Source: Streptomyces sp. CNH099 (lineage in GTDB: Bacteria > Actinomycetota > Actinomycetes > Streptomycetales > Streptomycetaceae). Taken from it: a stretch of 64,000 bases of DNA. Each line of letters opens with the position of its first letter. Position 1 is the first letter of the stretch. The translations under genes and the position numbers were made by a program. The notes below the pieces were generated by a model. It saw nothing but the letters and a program-made list of their open reading frames with translations. It did not search any database and was not told where the DNA came from. Positions 24,995 to 33,676 of the stretch are shown piece by piece. The stretch spans positions 62,001 through 126,000 of the forward strand of contig AZWL01000008.1 of the NCBI GenBank assembly GCA_000514715.1, read 5' to 3'.

Positions 24995-25887
24995 ATGCCC
25001 CACCCCCGTACGAGCTGCGCCACCCGCTCGCGCACCGGCTCCGGCAGCAGCCGGCCCGGCGGGCGCACGTCGCGGCGGGCCAGGCCCAGCGCGGCCAGGG
25101 CCTCCTTGACGACGGAGACGTTGTCGGCGGAGCCGTCGGCGGCGCGCAGCTCCTCGAACGCGCGTACCTGCTCCCAGACCCGCATGGCGGCGGGGTAGTC
25201 GGCGGTGCGCAGCGCCTCCAGCATCGCGAGCGAGACCTTGGGCGCGACGTTGACCAGGCCGGAGGTGAAGCCGGTGGCGCCGCAGGCCCAGTAGGCGGGC
25301 GCGTACAGCTCGGCGAGCCCGGCGACCCAGACGAACCGCTCCCGGCCGGCGTCGTGCGCGAAGGCGGCGAAGCGGGCGGCGTCGGGGACCGAGTACTTCA
25401 CGCCGACGACGTTGGGGCACAGCTCGCCGAGCCGGGCCAGCCGGGTCCCGTCGAGCCGGTCGCTGCGGATGTACGGCACGACGCCGAGCCCGGGCACGGC
25501 CTCGGCGATGGCCCGGTGGTAGTCGACCCAGCCGCTCTGCGAGACGTACGGGTGCACGGGCTGGTGCACCATCACCATCTCGGCGCCCGCCTCCCGGGCG
25601 TGCCGGGCCGACGCGACGGCGGTCGGCAGGTCGTGCCCGACGCCGACGATGACGGTGGCCTCGCCGCCGACCTCCGCGAGCGTCAGCTCGGTGACGCGGC
25701 GGCGCTCGTCGGGGCCGAGGGAGTAGTACTCGCCGGTGTTGCCGTTGGGGGTGACGGTCCGTACGCCGGCGTCGAGGAGGCGGCGCAGCAGCGCGCGGTA
25801 CGTGTCCTCGGCGATGTCGCCGGCGGCGTCGAAGGGCGTGACGGGGATGGCGACGGCCTCGGCGAGCGCGGGCCTGAGGTGGTCCAT
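24991..25887 (-). CDS. DapA-family dehydratase/aldolase
   Basis: This 298-aa (beta/alpha)8 Schiff-base enzyme has TPNGNTGEYYSL at the substrate carboxylate site, a PYIRSDR segment where DapA-type enzymes carry the catalytic Tyr, and the Schiff-base Lys in VGVKYSVPD. It is paired with a sugar-acid dehydratase, so it probably acts on a 2-keto-3-deoxy sugar acid (dehydratase or aldolase) rather than in lysine synthesis. ATG at 25887 is preceded by AGGAAGG; an in-frame extension to 26001 is low-complexity and was rejected. Confidence 0.85.
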   Translation of the reverse strand: MDHLRPALAEAVAIPVTPFDAAGDIAEDTYRALLRRLLDAGVRTVTPNGNTGEYYSLGPDERRRVTELTLAEVGGEATVIVGVGHDLPTAVASARHAREAGAEMVMVHQPVHPYVSQSGWVDYHRAIAEAVPGLGVVPYIRSDRLDGTRLARLGELCPNVVGVKYSVPDAARFAAFAHDAGRERFVWVAGLAELYAPAYWACGATGFTSGLVNVAPKVSLAMLEALRTADYPAAMRVWEQVRAFEELRAADGSADNVSVVKEALAALGLARRDVRPPGRLLPEPVRERVAQLVRGWGI

Positions 25888-25997
25888 GGGACCGGCCTTC
25901 CTGTCGGTGTCGGGAGGGTGTCGGGGAGTGTCGCCGCGGGTGCGGGGGCCGTCGGCGGGCCGGGCGGCGGCGCCGCCTGCGGGGCTCTCGCCGGGCG

Positions 25998-26630
25998 TCA
26001 TGCGGGGAACGCCCGGGCGAGGAAGGACGCGATGTGGTCGTGCAGCGCGGCGCCCGCCGCCTCCGCGTCCCCGGCGGTGGCGAGCCGGAGGATCTCCCGG
26101 TGCTCGTCGGCCTCCCGCTCCCAGGAGGGGTTGGCCGACCAGGCGACGGTGGAGACCAGCGCGGCCTGGTCGCGGAGGTCGTCGAGCATGCGGCTGAGCA
26201 GCGGGTTGCCGCAGGACAGGTACAGGGCGCGGTGGAAGTCGCGGTTGGCGAGGCTGCGGTCGGCGGCGTCGGGCGCGGACTCGGCGCGCTCCAGCGCCTC
26301 CGCGGCGGTCTGGAGCGACGCGTCGAGCGCGACGGTGCGGCGCAGCGCCTCGGGTTCGAGCAGCAGCCGCACGTCGTAGACCTCGCGGGCCATGGTGGCG
26401 TCCACGGTGCGCACGGTGACGCCCTTGTACTGGCTCATCACCACCAGACCGGAGCCGGCCAGCGTCTTGAGCGCCTCGCGCACCGGCGTCTTGGAGACCC
26501 CGAACTGCGCGGCGAGGTCGGCCTCGACGAGCGGCTGCCCCGGGGTGAGCTTGCCGGTGAGGACGGCGTGTTTGATCGCTTCCTGCACGTACTGCGTGCG
26601 GGAGGGGATCGGGCCGGGAGCGAAGGTCAT
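25998..26630 (-). CDS. GntR-family (FadR/FCD) regulator
   Basis: This 210-aa regulator has an N-terminal winged helix (TQYVQEAIKHAVLTGKL; FGVSKTPVREALKTLAGSGLV) and an all-helical FCD effector domain. The domain has metal-ligand-like residues in ANRDFHRALYLSCGN and ADEHREILRLA. It stands upstream of the DapA/IlvD pair in the same direction, so it is likely the pathway's repressor. Two symmetric elements lie in its own promoter region. Confidence 0.9.
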   Translation of the reverse strand: MTFAPGPIPSRTQYVQEAIKHAVLTGKLTPGQPLVEADLAAQFGVSKTPVREALKTLAGSGLVVMSQYKGVTVRTVDATMAREVYDVRLLLEPEALRRTVALDASLQTAAEALERAESAPDAADRSLANRDFHRALYLSCGNPLLSRMLDDLRDQAALVSTVAWSANPSWEREADEHREILRLATAGDAEAAGAALHDHIASFLARAFPA

Positions 26631-26659
26631 GACTGCCCTCAGATCTCAGGTATCGCGTC

Positions 26660-26681
26660 TCATATATGACGTACGAAGTAC
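26660..26681. promoter_or_regulatory. Candidate GntR operator region
   Basis: TCATATATGA (26660-26669) is a perfect palindrome. It is followed at once by GTACGAAGTAC (26671-26681), 4-bp inverted arms around 3 bases. Both lie 30-50 bases upstream of the GntR start in an AT-rich patch. The layout suggests autoregulation by the FadR-type protein; the motif has not been matched to a known operator. Confidence 0.4.
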
Positions 26682-26748
26682 GACGCGCCGAAGGTAAGAC
26701 GGGCCCGGAGAGTTCGTCAATGGGTACGGCGGCATGACTTGCGCGCGG

Positions 26749-27357
26749 TCAGGCGGTGCAGCCGGCGCGCAGCAGCGCGGCCTCCGCGAGCCGCCGGGAG
26801 ACGGTGACGGGGTCGGGCACGGCGGACAGCCCGTAGAGCACGGTCGCGCCCTCGTGGATGAGCAGCAGCTCGTCGGCGAGCAGTCCGGGGTCGGCGGCGC
26901 CGGCCCGCACGCACAGATCGCGCAGGTAGCTGCGCAGCCAGTGCTTCTGGTCGGCGATGACCCGGCGCCCCTCGTGCCCGGGGTCGGTCAGCTCGGCGGC
27001 GGCGTTGACGAAGCTGCAGCCGCGCGGCGACTGCCCGTCCATCCAGGTGGCGAGCGCGTCGAAGGTGGCGAGGATCCGGTCGCGGGCGGAGCCGCCGGCG
27101 GCGGTGCGCTCGACCTCGGCGGGCAGCCAGGTGCGCCAGCGCTCGTCACGGCGGTGCAGGTAGGCGGCGACGAGGGCGTCTTTGGAGCCGTAGCGGTCGT
27201 AGATCGTCTTCTTCGTCACGCCGGCCCGGCGGGCGATCAGGTCCACGCCGACGGCGGTGATCCCGCGGTTGTAGAACAGGGTCTCCGCGGCGTCCAGGAT
27301 CCGCCGCGCCGCGGGCGTGAGCCGCGGCCGCACCGTCTGCGTCGCCTGCGTCGTCAT
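26749..27357 (-). CDS. TetR-family repressor
   Basis: This 202-aa regulator has an N-terminal TetR helix-turn-helix (AARRILDAAETLFYNRGITAVGVD; AGVTKKTIYDRYGSKDALV) and a ligand-binding C-terminus with GCSFVNAAAEL and KHWLRSYL, as in AcrR-type repressors with a C-terminal TetR_C domain. It is divergent from an EamA transporter, and two operator-like repeats sit between the genes, so the transporter is the probable target. Confidence 0.92.
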   Translation of the reverse strand: MTTQATQTVRPRLTPAARRILDAAETLFYNRGITAVGVDLIARRAGVTKKTIYDRYGSKDALVAAYLHRRDERWRTWLPAEVERTAAGGSARDRILATFDALATWMDGQSPRGCSFVNAAAELTDPGHEGRRVIADQKHWLRSYLRDLCVRAGAADPGLLADELLLIHEGATVLYGLSAVPDPVTVSRRLAEAALLRAGCTA

Positions 27358-27380
27358 CTCCGACCACCTCCACCCAGGAG

Positions 27381-27430
27381 TATACCGACCTGTTTAGTAC
27401 ACTGGCGGGGACAGTAAACAGATCGGTTTA
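27381..27430. promoter_or_regulatory. Two related TetR operator-like sites
   Basis: TATACCGACCTGTTTA (27381-27396) and, on the opposite strand, TAAACCGATCTGTTTA (27415-27430) agree at 14 of 16 positions. Together they form an inverted pair 18 bases apart between the divergent TetR and EamA genes. The second copy is itself nearly palindromic. This is a strong candidate for repressor binding to both promoters. Confidence 0.65.
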
Positions 27431-27445
27431 CTTTCGGAGGTCAGC

Positions 27446-28402
27446 ATGGGTGTAACGGTCGTCTCGGCCGGTCTCGTCGCCTTCTGGAGCTCCGGCTTCA
27501 TCGGCGCCGAGCTGGGCACCCGCGAGGCCGCGGCGGACACCCTGCTGATGTGGCGGTTCCTGGCCGCGGCGGCGCTGTTCGGCGGCGGCTGGCTCCTGCT
27601 GCGCCGGCGCCGCCTCCCGCGCCGGGCGCTGGCCGAGCAGGCCGCGATCGGCACCCTGTCGCAGGGCGGCTACCTGGGCGCCATCGTCTGGGCCGTGGGC
27701 CTCGGCGTCCCCGCCGGCAGCGCCGCGCTGATCGCCGCGCTGCAGCCGCTGGCCGCCGGTGCGCTGGCCGGGCCGCTGCTCGGCGAGACCGTCACCCGGC
27801 GGCAGTGGGCGGGTCTTGCGGTGGGGCTCGCGGGCGTGGCCCTCGTGGTGCGGGACGACCTCGGCGGCGCCGGCGCGGCCCCGCCGTGGGCGTACGGGCT
27901 CCCCTTCGCCGGCATGGCCGCGCTCCTCGGCGCCAGCTTCCTGGAGCGCCGGGCCCGCGCCCCGCTGCCGCCGGCGGACGCGGTGCCCGTGCACGTGCTG
28001 GTGAGCGCCGTGCTCTTCGGCGCGGTCGCGCTGGCCGGCGGGCGCGGCACGCCGCCCGCGGGCGCCGGCTTCTGGCTGGCGGTGGCGTGGGTGGTGGCGC
28101 TGTCCACGGCCGGCGGGTACGGCTTCTACTGGCTGAGCCTGCGGCGCAGCGGCGTCACCCGGACCAGCGCGCTGATGTACCTGACGCCGCCCGTCACGGC
28201 GCTCTGGGCGTACGCGATGTTCGGCGAGGCGCCCGGTCCCGCGGCGGTGGCCGGAATGGGCGTCGCGGCGGCGGGGGTGGCGGCGGCGACGCTGCGCACC
28301 GGAGCCGGGGCGCGGGCGGCCGGCGGCGCGGGGCGTACCAGCTCACGGACGATCCCCTTCCGGCGGACGCGGGAGGAACCGCGGACCGGGGCCGTTCGTT
28401 AG
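27446..28402 (+). CDS. EamA/DMT-family transporter
   Basis: This 318-aa membrane protein has ten hydrophobic segments in two EamA repeats (SAGLVAFWSSGFIGAELG at the N-terminus; ALMYLTPPVTALWAY near the end), the pattern of drug/metabolite exporters. GGAGG precedes the ATG. The last 40 residues are Arg/Thr-rich and soluble. The substrate is unknown; the divergent TetR suggests induction by it. It ends 7 bases before the TerD gene. Confidence 0.9.
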   Translation: MGVTVVSAGLVAFWSSGFIGAELGTREAAADTLLMWRFLAAAALFGGGWLLLRRRRLPRRALAEQAAIGTLSQGGYLGAIVWAVGLGVPAGSAALIAALQPLAAGALAGPLLGETVTRRQWAGLAVGLAGVALVVRDDLGGAGAAPPWAYGLPFAGMAALLGASFLERRARAPLPPADAVPVHVLVSAVLFGAVALAGGRGTPPAGAGFWLAVAWVVALSTAGGYGFYWLSLRRSGVTRTSALMYLTPPVTALWAYAMFGEAPGPAAVAGMGVAAAGVAAATLRTGAGARAAGGAGRTSSRTIPFRRTREEPRTGAVR

Positions 28403-28409
28403 CCGGGAC

Positions 28410-29789
28410 ATGACTGCGATGACCCCTGGCTCGAACCTACCGCTCAGCGCCGCCCGGGTGGCCGTGGACGTCACCGCGCCGGTGCGGCTCGACGTCTCGG
28501 GCCTCCTGCTCACCACCGCCGGCAAGGTGCGCTCCGACGACGACTTCGTCTTCTACAACCAGCCCTCGGGCCCCGGAGTGACGCACCAGTCGACCGGCGC
28601 GGCCGACACCATCACGGTGGACACCGCGGCCGTCCCCGCGGACATCGACAAGGTCGTGGTCACCGCCAGCCTGGACAACGGCACGTTCTCCGGGACCGAG
28701 CCGACCGCCACGGTGCGGGACGCCGACGGCGGAGCCGTGGTCGCCACGTTCACGCCGCCGCAGCTGTCCACCGAGACGGCCCTCGTCGTGGTCGAGGTCT
28801 ACCGGCGCGGCGGCGCGTGGAAGGTGCGCGCCGTGGGCCAGGGGTACGCGAACGGGCTCGCGGGCATCGCCACCGACTTCGGCGTCAGCGTCGACGAGCC
28901 GGCGCCCGCGCCCGCCCAGGCCGCGCCCGCCGCGCCGCCCCCGCCGGCCGCCCCGCAGCAGCCGCAGGCCCCTGCGGCCCCGCAGCCGCCCGCCGCGCCC
29001 GTGCCGCCGGCCGCCCCGGTGCCGGGCTCCGTGCCCCCGCCGCCCCCGGGCCAGTGGGGCGCCCCCGGCACCCCGCCCCCCGCTCCCCCGGCGCCCGCCG
29101 CCCCGGCCGCCCCCGCAGCCCCCGCCGCCGGCGGATTCGGCCCGCCGCCGGCCGCGCCGCAGCAGCCCGGCCCGCCGCCGGCGGGCGCGCAGCCCGGGAA
29201 GATCAACCTGGACAAGGGCCGGGTCAACCTGCAGAAGAACCAGACGGTCTCGCTGGTCAAGGGCGGCCAGCCGGTGCTGACCACCGTCAAGATGGGCCTG
29301 GGCTGGGAGCCCGCCTTCGGCGGCGGCCGCCGCCGCGCCAAGTCCATCGACCTGGACGCCTCCGTCATCGCGTACGGCCCCCAGCGCAACAAGATCGACA
29401 ACTGCTTCTTCGGCAAGCTGCAGATCCTCAACGGCGCCATCCAGCACTCCGGCGACAACCTCACCGGCGAGGGCAGCGGCGACGACGAGGTCATCACCGT
29501 CCACCTCGGCGGCCTGCCGCCCGACGTCACCGGCCTGGTCTTCACGGTGAACTCCTTCTCCGGACAGAAGTTCACCGACGTCGCCAAGGCGTACTGCCGC
29601 CTGCTCGACGGCCAGACCGGCGAGGAGATGGTCCGCTTCGACCTCACCCACTCCGAGCCCCGCACCGGCGTGCTGATGGCGAAGTTCATCAAGCAGTTCA
29701 GCGGCGAGTGGGAGATGACCGCCCTCGGCGAGTACGTCGACTCGCGCACCGTGAAGGGCATGGTCAAGCCCGCCGCGGCGGCGCTGTAG
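28410..29789 (+). CDS. Double TerD-domain tellurium resistance/stress protein
   Basis: This 459-aa protein has two TerD domains: residues about 1-165 (DDDFVFYNQPSGPGVTHQ, the Ca-binding region) and about 265-455 (NLDKGRVNLQKNQTVSLVKGG; GLVFTVNSFSGQKFTDV). They are separated by a roughly 100-residue Pro/Ala linker. TerD proteins bind calcium and belong to stress systems abundant in Streptomyces. The Pro-rich hinge is long, but fusions of this kind are known. It closely follows the EamA gene but is probably functionally separate. Confidence 0.9.
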   Translation: MTAMTPGSNLPLSAARVAVDVTAPVRLDVSGLLLTTAGKVRSDDDFVFYNQPSGPGVTHQSTGAADTITVDTAAVPADIDKVVVTASLDNGTFSGTEPTATVRDADGGAVVATFTPPQLSTETALVVVEVYRRGGAWKVRAVGQGYANGLAGIATDFGVSVDEPAPAPAQAAPAAPPPPAAPQQPQAPAAPQPPAAPVPPAAPVPGSVPPPPPGQWGAPGTPPPAPPAPAAPAAPAAPAAGGFGPPPAAPQQPGPPPAGAQPGKINLDKGRVNLQKNQTVSLVKGGQPVLTTVKMGLGWEPAFGGGRRRAKSIDLDASVIAYGPQRNKIDNCFFGKLQILNGAIQHSGDNLTGEGSGDDEVITVHLGGLPPDVTGLVFTVNSFSGQKFTDVAKAYCRLLDGQTGEEMVRFDLTHSEPRTGVLMAKFIKQFSGEWEMTALGEYVDSRTVKGMVKPAAAAL

Positions 29790-29808
29790 CCGCCGCCCGC
29801 GACGTGTG

Positions 29809-29849
29809 ACGGCGGCGGGGCCCCGCCGTGGACCGGGCCCCGCCGCCGT
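29809..29849. terminator. Bidirectional terminator hairpin
   Basis: Arms ACGGCGGCGGGGCCC (29809-29823) and its perfect complement (29835-29849) enclose an 11-base loop between the convergent TerD and DUF1080 genes. Confidence 0.75.
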
Positions 29850-29864
29850 CGTGTGCGTCCCGCC

Positions 29865-30905
29865 CTACGACAGGTCGCGGACCCGGACGTTGCGGAACTC
29901 CAGCACCGACTCCGCGTCGTGGTTCTGCAGGCCGACGTAGCCCTCGGCGAACTGCCGGCCGCTGGTGCCCGGGTCGTCCGGGCGGCCCGGGAAGGGCAGG
30001 CCGGGCTTGTTCTCGAACTCGTTGATGACCTCGCCGTTGCGGATCACCGTGTAGTGCTGCCCGACCACCCGGATCTCCAGGTCGTTCCACTCGCCCTTGT
30101 CCGCCGGCTTCGCGGCCGCCAGGTCGAGGTCGGCGAAGCCGTAGACCGAGCCGGTCTTGCGCGGGTCGTTGCCGGAGGTCTCCGCCGAGTCGTTGATCTG
30201 GATCTCGTGCCCGCAGTTGACGGCCACCCACGCCGGGTCGGTGGTCCGGCACTCGGGGTTGGCCGCCGGGTCGACGCCCGGGAAGCGGACGAGGACGCCG
30301 CTGTTGGAGCGCCTGTCGTCCGCCCGCTCGTCGCGGAACTGCAGCCGCAGCGAGAAGTCGCCGAACTGCTCCTTCTCGTACCAGAGCATGCCGAGCCCGC
30401 CGCCCGCCGGCTCCGGCCCGGTGGCCATGGAGCCGTCGTCGTTCAGCTCGAAGCCGCGCCCGCCGACGTAGCCCCAGTCGTCGAACGACTCCCGGCTGCC
30501 GTCGAAGATCACGTCGTACGGCGCGGGCCCGTGCGGCCCGCCGATGCCGGACTTCGCCGCGGTCACGAGCAGCCGCGCGTACTCCCACGGGCTGATCACG
30601 TCGGCGCGCATCAGGGAGCGCGACACCTTCTCGGTGTGCACGACGAACGCGCCCCTGCTCTGCCACGCGCGCTCGTCGTCGATGAGGTCGTTGACCGTGC
30701 AGCCGCCGCCGGCGGTGCGGTTCTGCACCCGGCTGTCGTCGTCCAGGAAGCGGACCGTCGGGCGGGCGTCGGGGGCTGCGCAGGTCCTGTCGCCGGCGGC
30801 GCCGGCCAGGGACTCGTCGGCGGTCGCGGTCGGGGCGAGCAGTCCGCCGGCGAGGGTGGCGGCGGCCAGGGCGGTGCCGGCGAGCGGAAGGCTCGTACGA
30901 CGCAT
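29865..30905 (-). CDS. Secreted DUF1080 (3-keto-disaccharide hydrolase) protein
   Basis: This 346-aa protein has a Sec-type signal (RRT, then a hydrophobic Ala/Leu stretch, cleavage probably after TATA). A DUF1080 domain fills the C-terminal two thirds: SNSGVLVRFPG, the EIQINDS region and GYVGLQNHDAESVLEFRNVRVR. Members of this family hydrolyse 3-keto-glucosides outside the cell or bind sugars. GAGGAG precedes the ATG. The nearby PQQ-type sugar dehydrogenase suggests joint extracellular sugar oxidation, which is inference. Confidence 0.87.
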   Translation of the reverse strand: MRRTSLPLAGTALAAATLAGGLLAPTATADESLAGAAGDRTCAAPDARPTVRFLDDDSRVQNRTAGGGCTVNDLIDDERAWQSRGAFVVHTEKVSRSLMRADVISPWEYARLLVTAAKSGIGGPHGPAPYDVIFDGSRESFDDWGYVGGRGFELNDDGSMATGPEPAGGGLGMLWYEKEQFGDFSLRLQFRDERADDRRSNSGVLVRFPGVDPAANPECRTTDPAWVAVNCGHEIQINDSAETSGNDPRKTGSVYGFADLDLAAAKPADKGEWNDLEIRVVGQHYTVIRNGEVINEFENKPGLPFPGRPDDPGTSGRQFAEGYVGLQNHDAESVLEFRNVRVRDLS

Positions 30906-31222
30906 GGTGTGGCTCCTCGGGTGGTGTCGTCGGGCGTCGGTTCAAGGGGCCGTGGGGGGTGTGGGGCCGCGGCGGGGAGGGTGGCGGAGCCGGCCGGTGC
31001 GGACCCGGCTCCGGGCGTGCCGCACGCGGAATGCGCTGCGCGCGGCGCTGCCGGCCCCCGGCCGCGCGGTTTCCCCGCGCGGCCGGGGGCGGGCAGCGGC
31101 CTTCCCCGCCGCCGCGTCCCGCCGGCGCTCCCCTTGAGGCGTCGGCGGCGGTGCGGTGGCGGTGTGCGGCGTCCGGGCCGCCGGCGGACCGTCTCCTGAC
31201 CGGATCCGATCCGCCGGATGTC
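30906..31222. other. 317-base non-coding gap
   Basis: This stretch between the secreted sugar dehydrogenase and DUF1080 genes holds the DUF1080 ribosome site and promoter area (a TTGAAC-like -35 on the minus strand near 30945) and one strong hairpin at 31054-31090. No coding sequence with family similarity was seen. Confidence 0.6.
31054..31090 (-). terminator. Terminator of the PQQ-type dehydrogenase gene
   Basis: A 16-bp perfect stem (GCCCCCGGCCGCGCGG at 31054-31069, complement at 31075-31090) with a 5-base loop lies about 130 bases past the stop of the minus-strand dehydrogenase gene. Confidence 0.6.
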
Positions 31223-33676
31223 CTAGCCGCGGCCGAGGTGGAAGCTGTCCAGCGTGAACTCCCCTCCGGTGAGGACCAGGTAGAGCGACGTCGTCCCGGC
31301 GGGCGCGTCCGTCACGTCGGCACTCACCCCGCTCCAGCCTTCCCCGGCGCCGCCCACCGGGGCGGTGGCGAGCACCGGCCCGTCGGGCGCGCCCGCGCGC
31401 AGTTCCAGGGCGCCGTCGGCGCTGCCGGCGGCGTCGACCCGGGCGGACAGGCGCGTGCTGTCGCTCAGCACGTACGGCTCGAAGGCGATCCACGCGCCGC
31501 CCCCGCCGGTGACGGCCCGGCCGCCCTCGGCGCCGCTCGCGTCGGCGGCCGCGGCGCCCTCGGCGGTGTCGAAGTGCTCGGCCTGCCGGTGCGCGGGCTG
31601 CAGCTTGTGCTCGGCGCCGGCGTTCAGCGCGGGCACGCCGGCCGTGGCGCCGCCGCCGTCCGTGTAGGTGGCGCGGATGAGGCCGAAGAGATTGGCGTGG
31701 TCGTCGTGCCGGTCCTCCTCGAAGGTCTCGATGGTGCCGGTGCAGCCCTCCTCGAAGGTCATCGGGTGGCCGTGGGTGTCGTGGCCGAGCGCGTAGTCGA
31801 CGCGCACCCGGGAGCAGTCGGCCGCGCCGTCCTCGGCGTCGGTGACCGCCACCTCGAACGGGATGGCGTCGCCGTACTCGAAGACCGTGCCGTCCTCGGG
31901 CAGCTTCAGCTCCACCTCCGGCGGGGTGTTGCCGACGACGACACGCACGGCGGAGGTGCCGGTGTTGCCGTCGCGGTCGGTCACGGTGAGCACGGCGGAG
32001 TACTCGCCGTCCTTCGCGTACGTGTGCCGGGGGTCGGGCTTCCCCGAGGTCCTGCCGTCGCCGAAGTCCCAGCGGTAGCGCAGCCACTCGCTGTCCCGGT
32101 CGGCGGTGCCCTCGGCGGAGAACGCCACCTTCAGCGGGGCGTGCCCGGTCGTCGCGTCGGCGGTGGCGACGGGCTCGGGGGCGAAGCCCTGGGCGGCGTT
32201 CTGCATGCGGTACAGGGCGGAGTTCTCGTCGCCGTTGAAGAAGCCGGTGCCGTAGTCGAGGAAGTACAGCGCCCCGTCGGGCCCGAACTCCATGTCCATG
32301 ATCTTGCTGCCGGACGAGAAGTCCTCGATGCCGGCGACGCCGCCGTCCTCGCCCACCGCGACGGTCTTGATCCACTCGCGGCCGTGCTCGCCGGCGAAGA
32401 ACAGCCCGTCGTAGCGGTCCGGGAGCTGGAGCCGGGAGTCGAGGTCCGGGTCGTGGCGGAAGACCGGGCCGGCCATCGGGGACTCCGAGCCGCTGCCGAA
32501 CTCGGGCAGGGAGTCGCCGTCGTAGGCGATCCAGGCGGGCTGGGCCGGGGGCAGCTCGGTCAGGCCGGTGTTGCGCGGCGACTCGTTGCGGGGCGCGGCG
32601 CAGTCGAACGCCTCGCCGGACTCGCCCGTGGCGAAGTCGTAGTCGATGTAGGCGTCGCCGGCGCCGTGGCAGTAGGGCCAGCCGAAGTTGCCGGCCTCGG
32701 TGATCCGGTTGAACTCGACCTGGCCGCCGGGCCCGCGGGCCGGGTCGGCCGAGCCGGAGTCGGGGCCGTAGTCGCCGACGTAGACGGTGTCTGTCGCCTT
32801 GTCGACACTCATCCGGAACGGGTTGCGGAAGCCCATGGCGTAGATCTCGGGCCTGGTCTTCTCGGTGCCGGGCGGGAAGAGGTTGCCGTCCGGGACGGTG
32901 TACGAGCCGTCGGCGGGGTCGACCTTGATGCGCAGGATCTTGCCGCGCAGGTCGTTGGTGTTCCCCGCGGAGCGCTGCCCGTCGAAGGACGGGTTGCGGG
33001 TCTCGCGCTCGTCGATGGGCGTGTAGCCGTCGGAGGAGAAGGGGTCGGTGTCGTCGCCGGTGGACAGCAGCAGGTTGCCCCGGCTGTCGAAGGCGATGTC
33101 GCCGCCGTTGTGGCAGCACCGGCCGCGGTCGGTGCCCACTTCGAGCACGGTCTTCTCGCTGGCCGGGTCGAGGGTGCCGTCCTCGTTCAGGGTGAAGCGC
33201 GAGAGGCGGTTGACGCCCTCGTACGCCTCGAAGTCGGCGGGCTCGCCGTCGCTCGGCGCGATGCCGTGGGGGGTGTCCGTGACGGGCGCGTAGTAGAGGT
33301 AGACGGTGCGGTTGTTGGCGAAGTCCGGGTCCACGCCGACGCCCTGGAGGCCGTCCTCGTCGTGCGGGTAGACCGGCAGCTGGGCGGCCACGCGGGTGCC
33401 GCCCGCGGCGCCGGTGTGCCACAGGGTGCCGTCGCGCGAGGTGTGCAGCACGGCGCCGTCGGGGAGCACGGCGAGCGCCATCGGCTCGCCGACCTGGTCC
33501 ACGCCCTTGGCGAGGGTGACCTGCTGGAGGTCGGGGGCGACGGGGCCGTCCCGGACCGCGGGCGGCTCGTGTGCCGCGCCGGTGGCGGCCGTGCCGGGGG
33601 CGAGGCCGCCGCCGAGGAGCAGGGCTCCCGCGAAGGCGGCCAGTGTGGTGCGAAGTCTCGGTCGTGTCCTTACCAC
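31223..33676 (-). CDS. Secreted PQQ-type sugar dehydrogenase with PKD and CBM6-like domains
   Basis: This 817-aa secreted protein has an Arg-containing signal (VVRTRPRLRTTLAAFAG) and then a six-bladed glucose/sorbosone dehydrogenase domain (DGLQGVGVDPDF; GDIAFDSRGNLLLSTGDD; LRGKILRIKVDP; YAMGFRNPFRMSVD). A PKD domain (YRWDFGDGRTSGKPDPRHTY) and a C-terminal CBM6-like module (residues about 690-817) follow. The GTG at 33676 is preceded by GGGAGGAC; longer in-frame starts lack a signal peptide. Many Streptomyces relatives carry an extra ThuA domain, absent here. It probably oxidises sugars or polymers at the cell surface. Confidence 0.87.
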   Translation of the reverse strand: MVRTRPRLRTTLAAFAGALLLGGGLAPGTAATGAAHEPPAVRDGPVAPDLQQVTLAKGVDQVGEPMALAVLPDGAVLHTSRDGTLWHTGAAGGTRVAAQLPVYPHDEDGLQGVGVDPDFANNRTVYLYYAPVTDTPHGIAPSDGEPADFEAYEGVNRLSRFTLNEDGTLDPASEKTVLEVGTDRGRCCHNGGDIAFDSRGNLLLSTGDDTDPFSSDGYTPIDERETRNPSFDGQRSAGNTNDLRGKILRIKVDPADGSYTVPDGNLFPPGTEKTRPEIYAMGFRNPFRMSVDKATDTVYVGDYGPDSGSADPARGPGGQVEFNRITEAGNFGWPYCHGAGDAYIDYDFATGESGEAFDCAAPRNESPRNTGLTELPPAQPAWIAYDGDSLPEFGSGSESPMAGPVFRHDPDLDSRLQLPDRYDGLFFAGEHGREWIKTVAVGEDGGVAGIEDFSSGSKIMDMEFGPDGALYFLDYGTGFFNGDENSALYRMQNAAQGFAPEPVATADATTGHAPLKVAFSAEGTADRDSEWLRYRWDFGDGRTSGKPDPRHTYAKDGEYSAVLTVTDRDGNTGTSAVRVVVGNTPPEVELKLPEDGTVFEYGDAIPFEVAVTDAEDGAADCSRVRVDYALGHDTHGHPMTFEEGCTGTIETFEEDRHDDHANLFGLIRATYTDGGGATAGVPALNAGAEHKLQPAHRQAEHFDTAEGAAAADASGAEGGRAVTGGGGAWIAFEPYVLSDSTRLSARVDAAGSADGALELRAGAPDGPVLATAPVGGAGEGWSGVSADVTDAPAGTTSLYLVLTGGEFTLDSFHLGRG

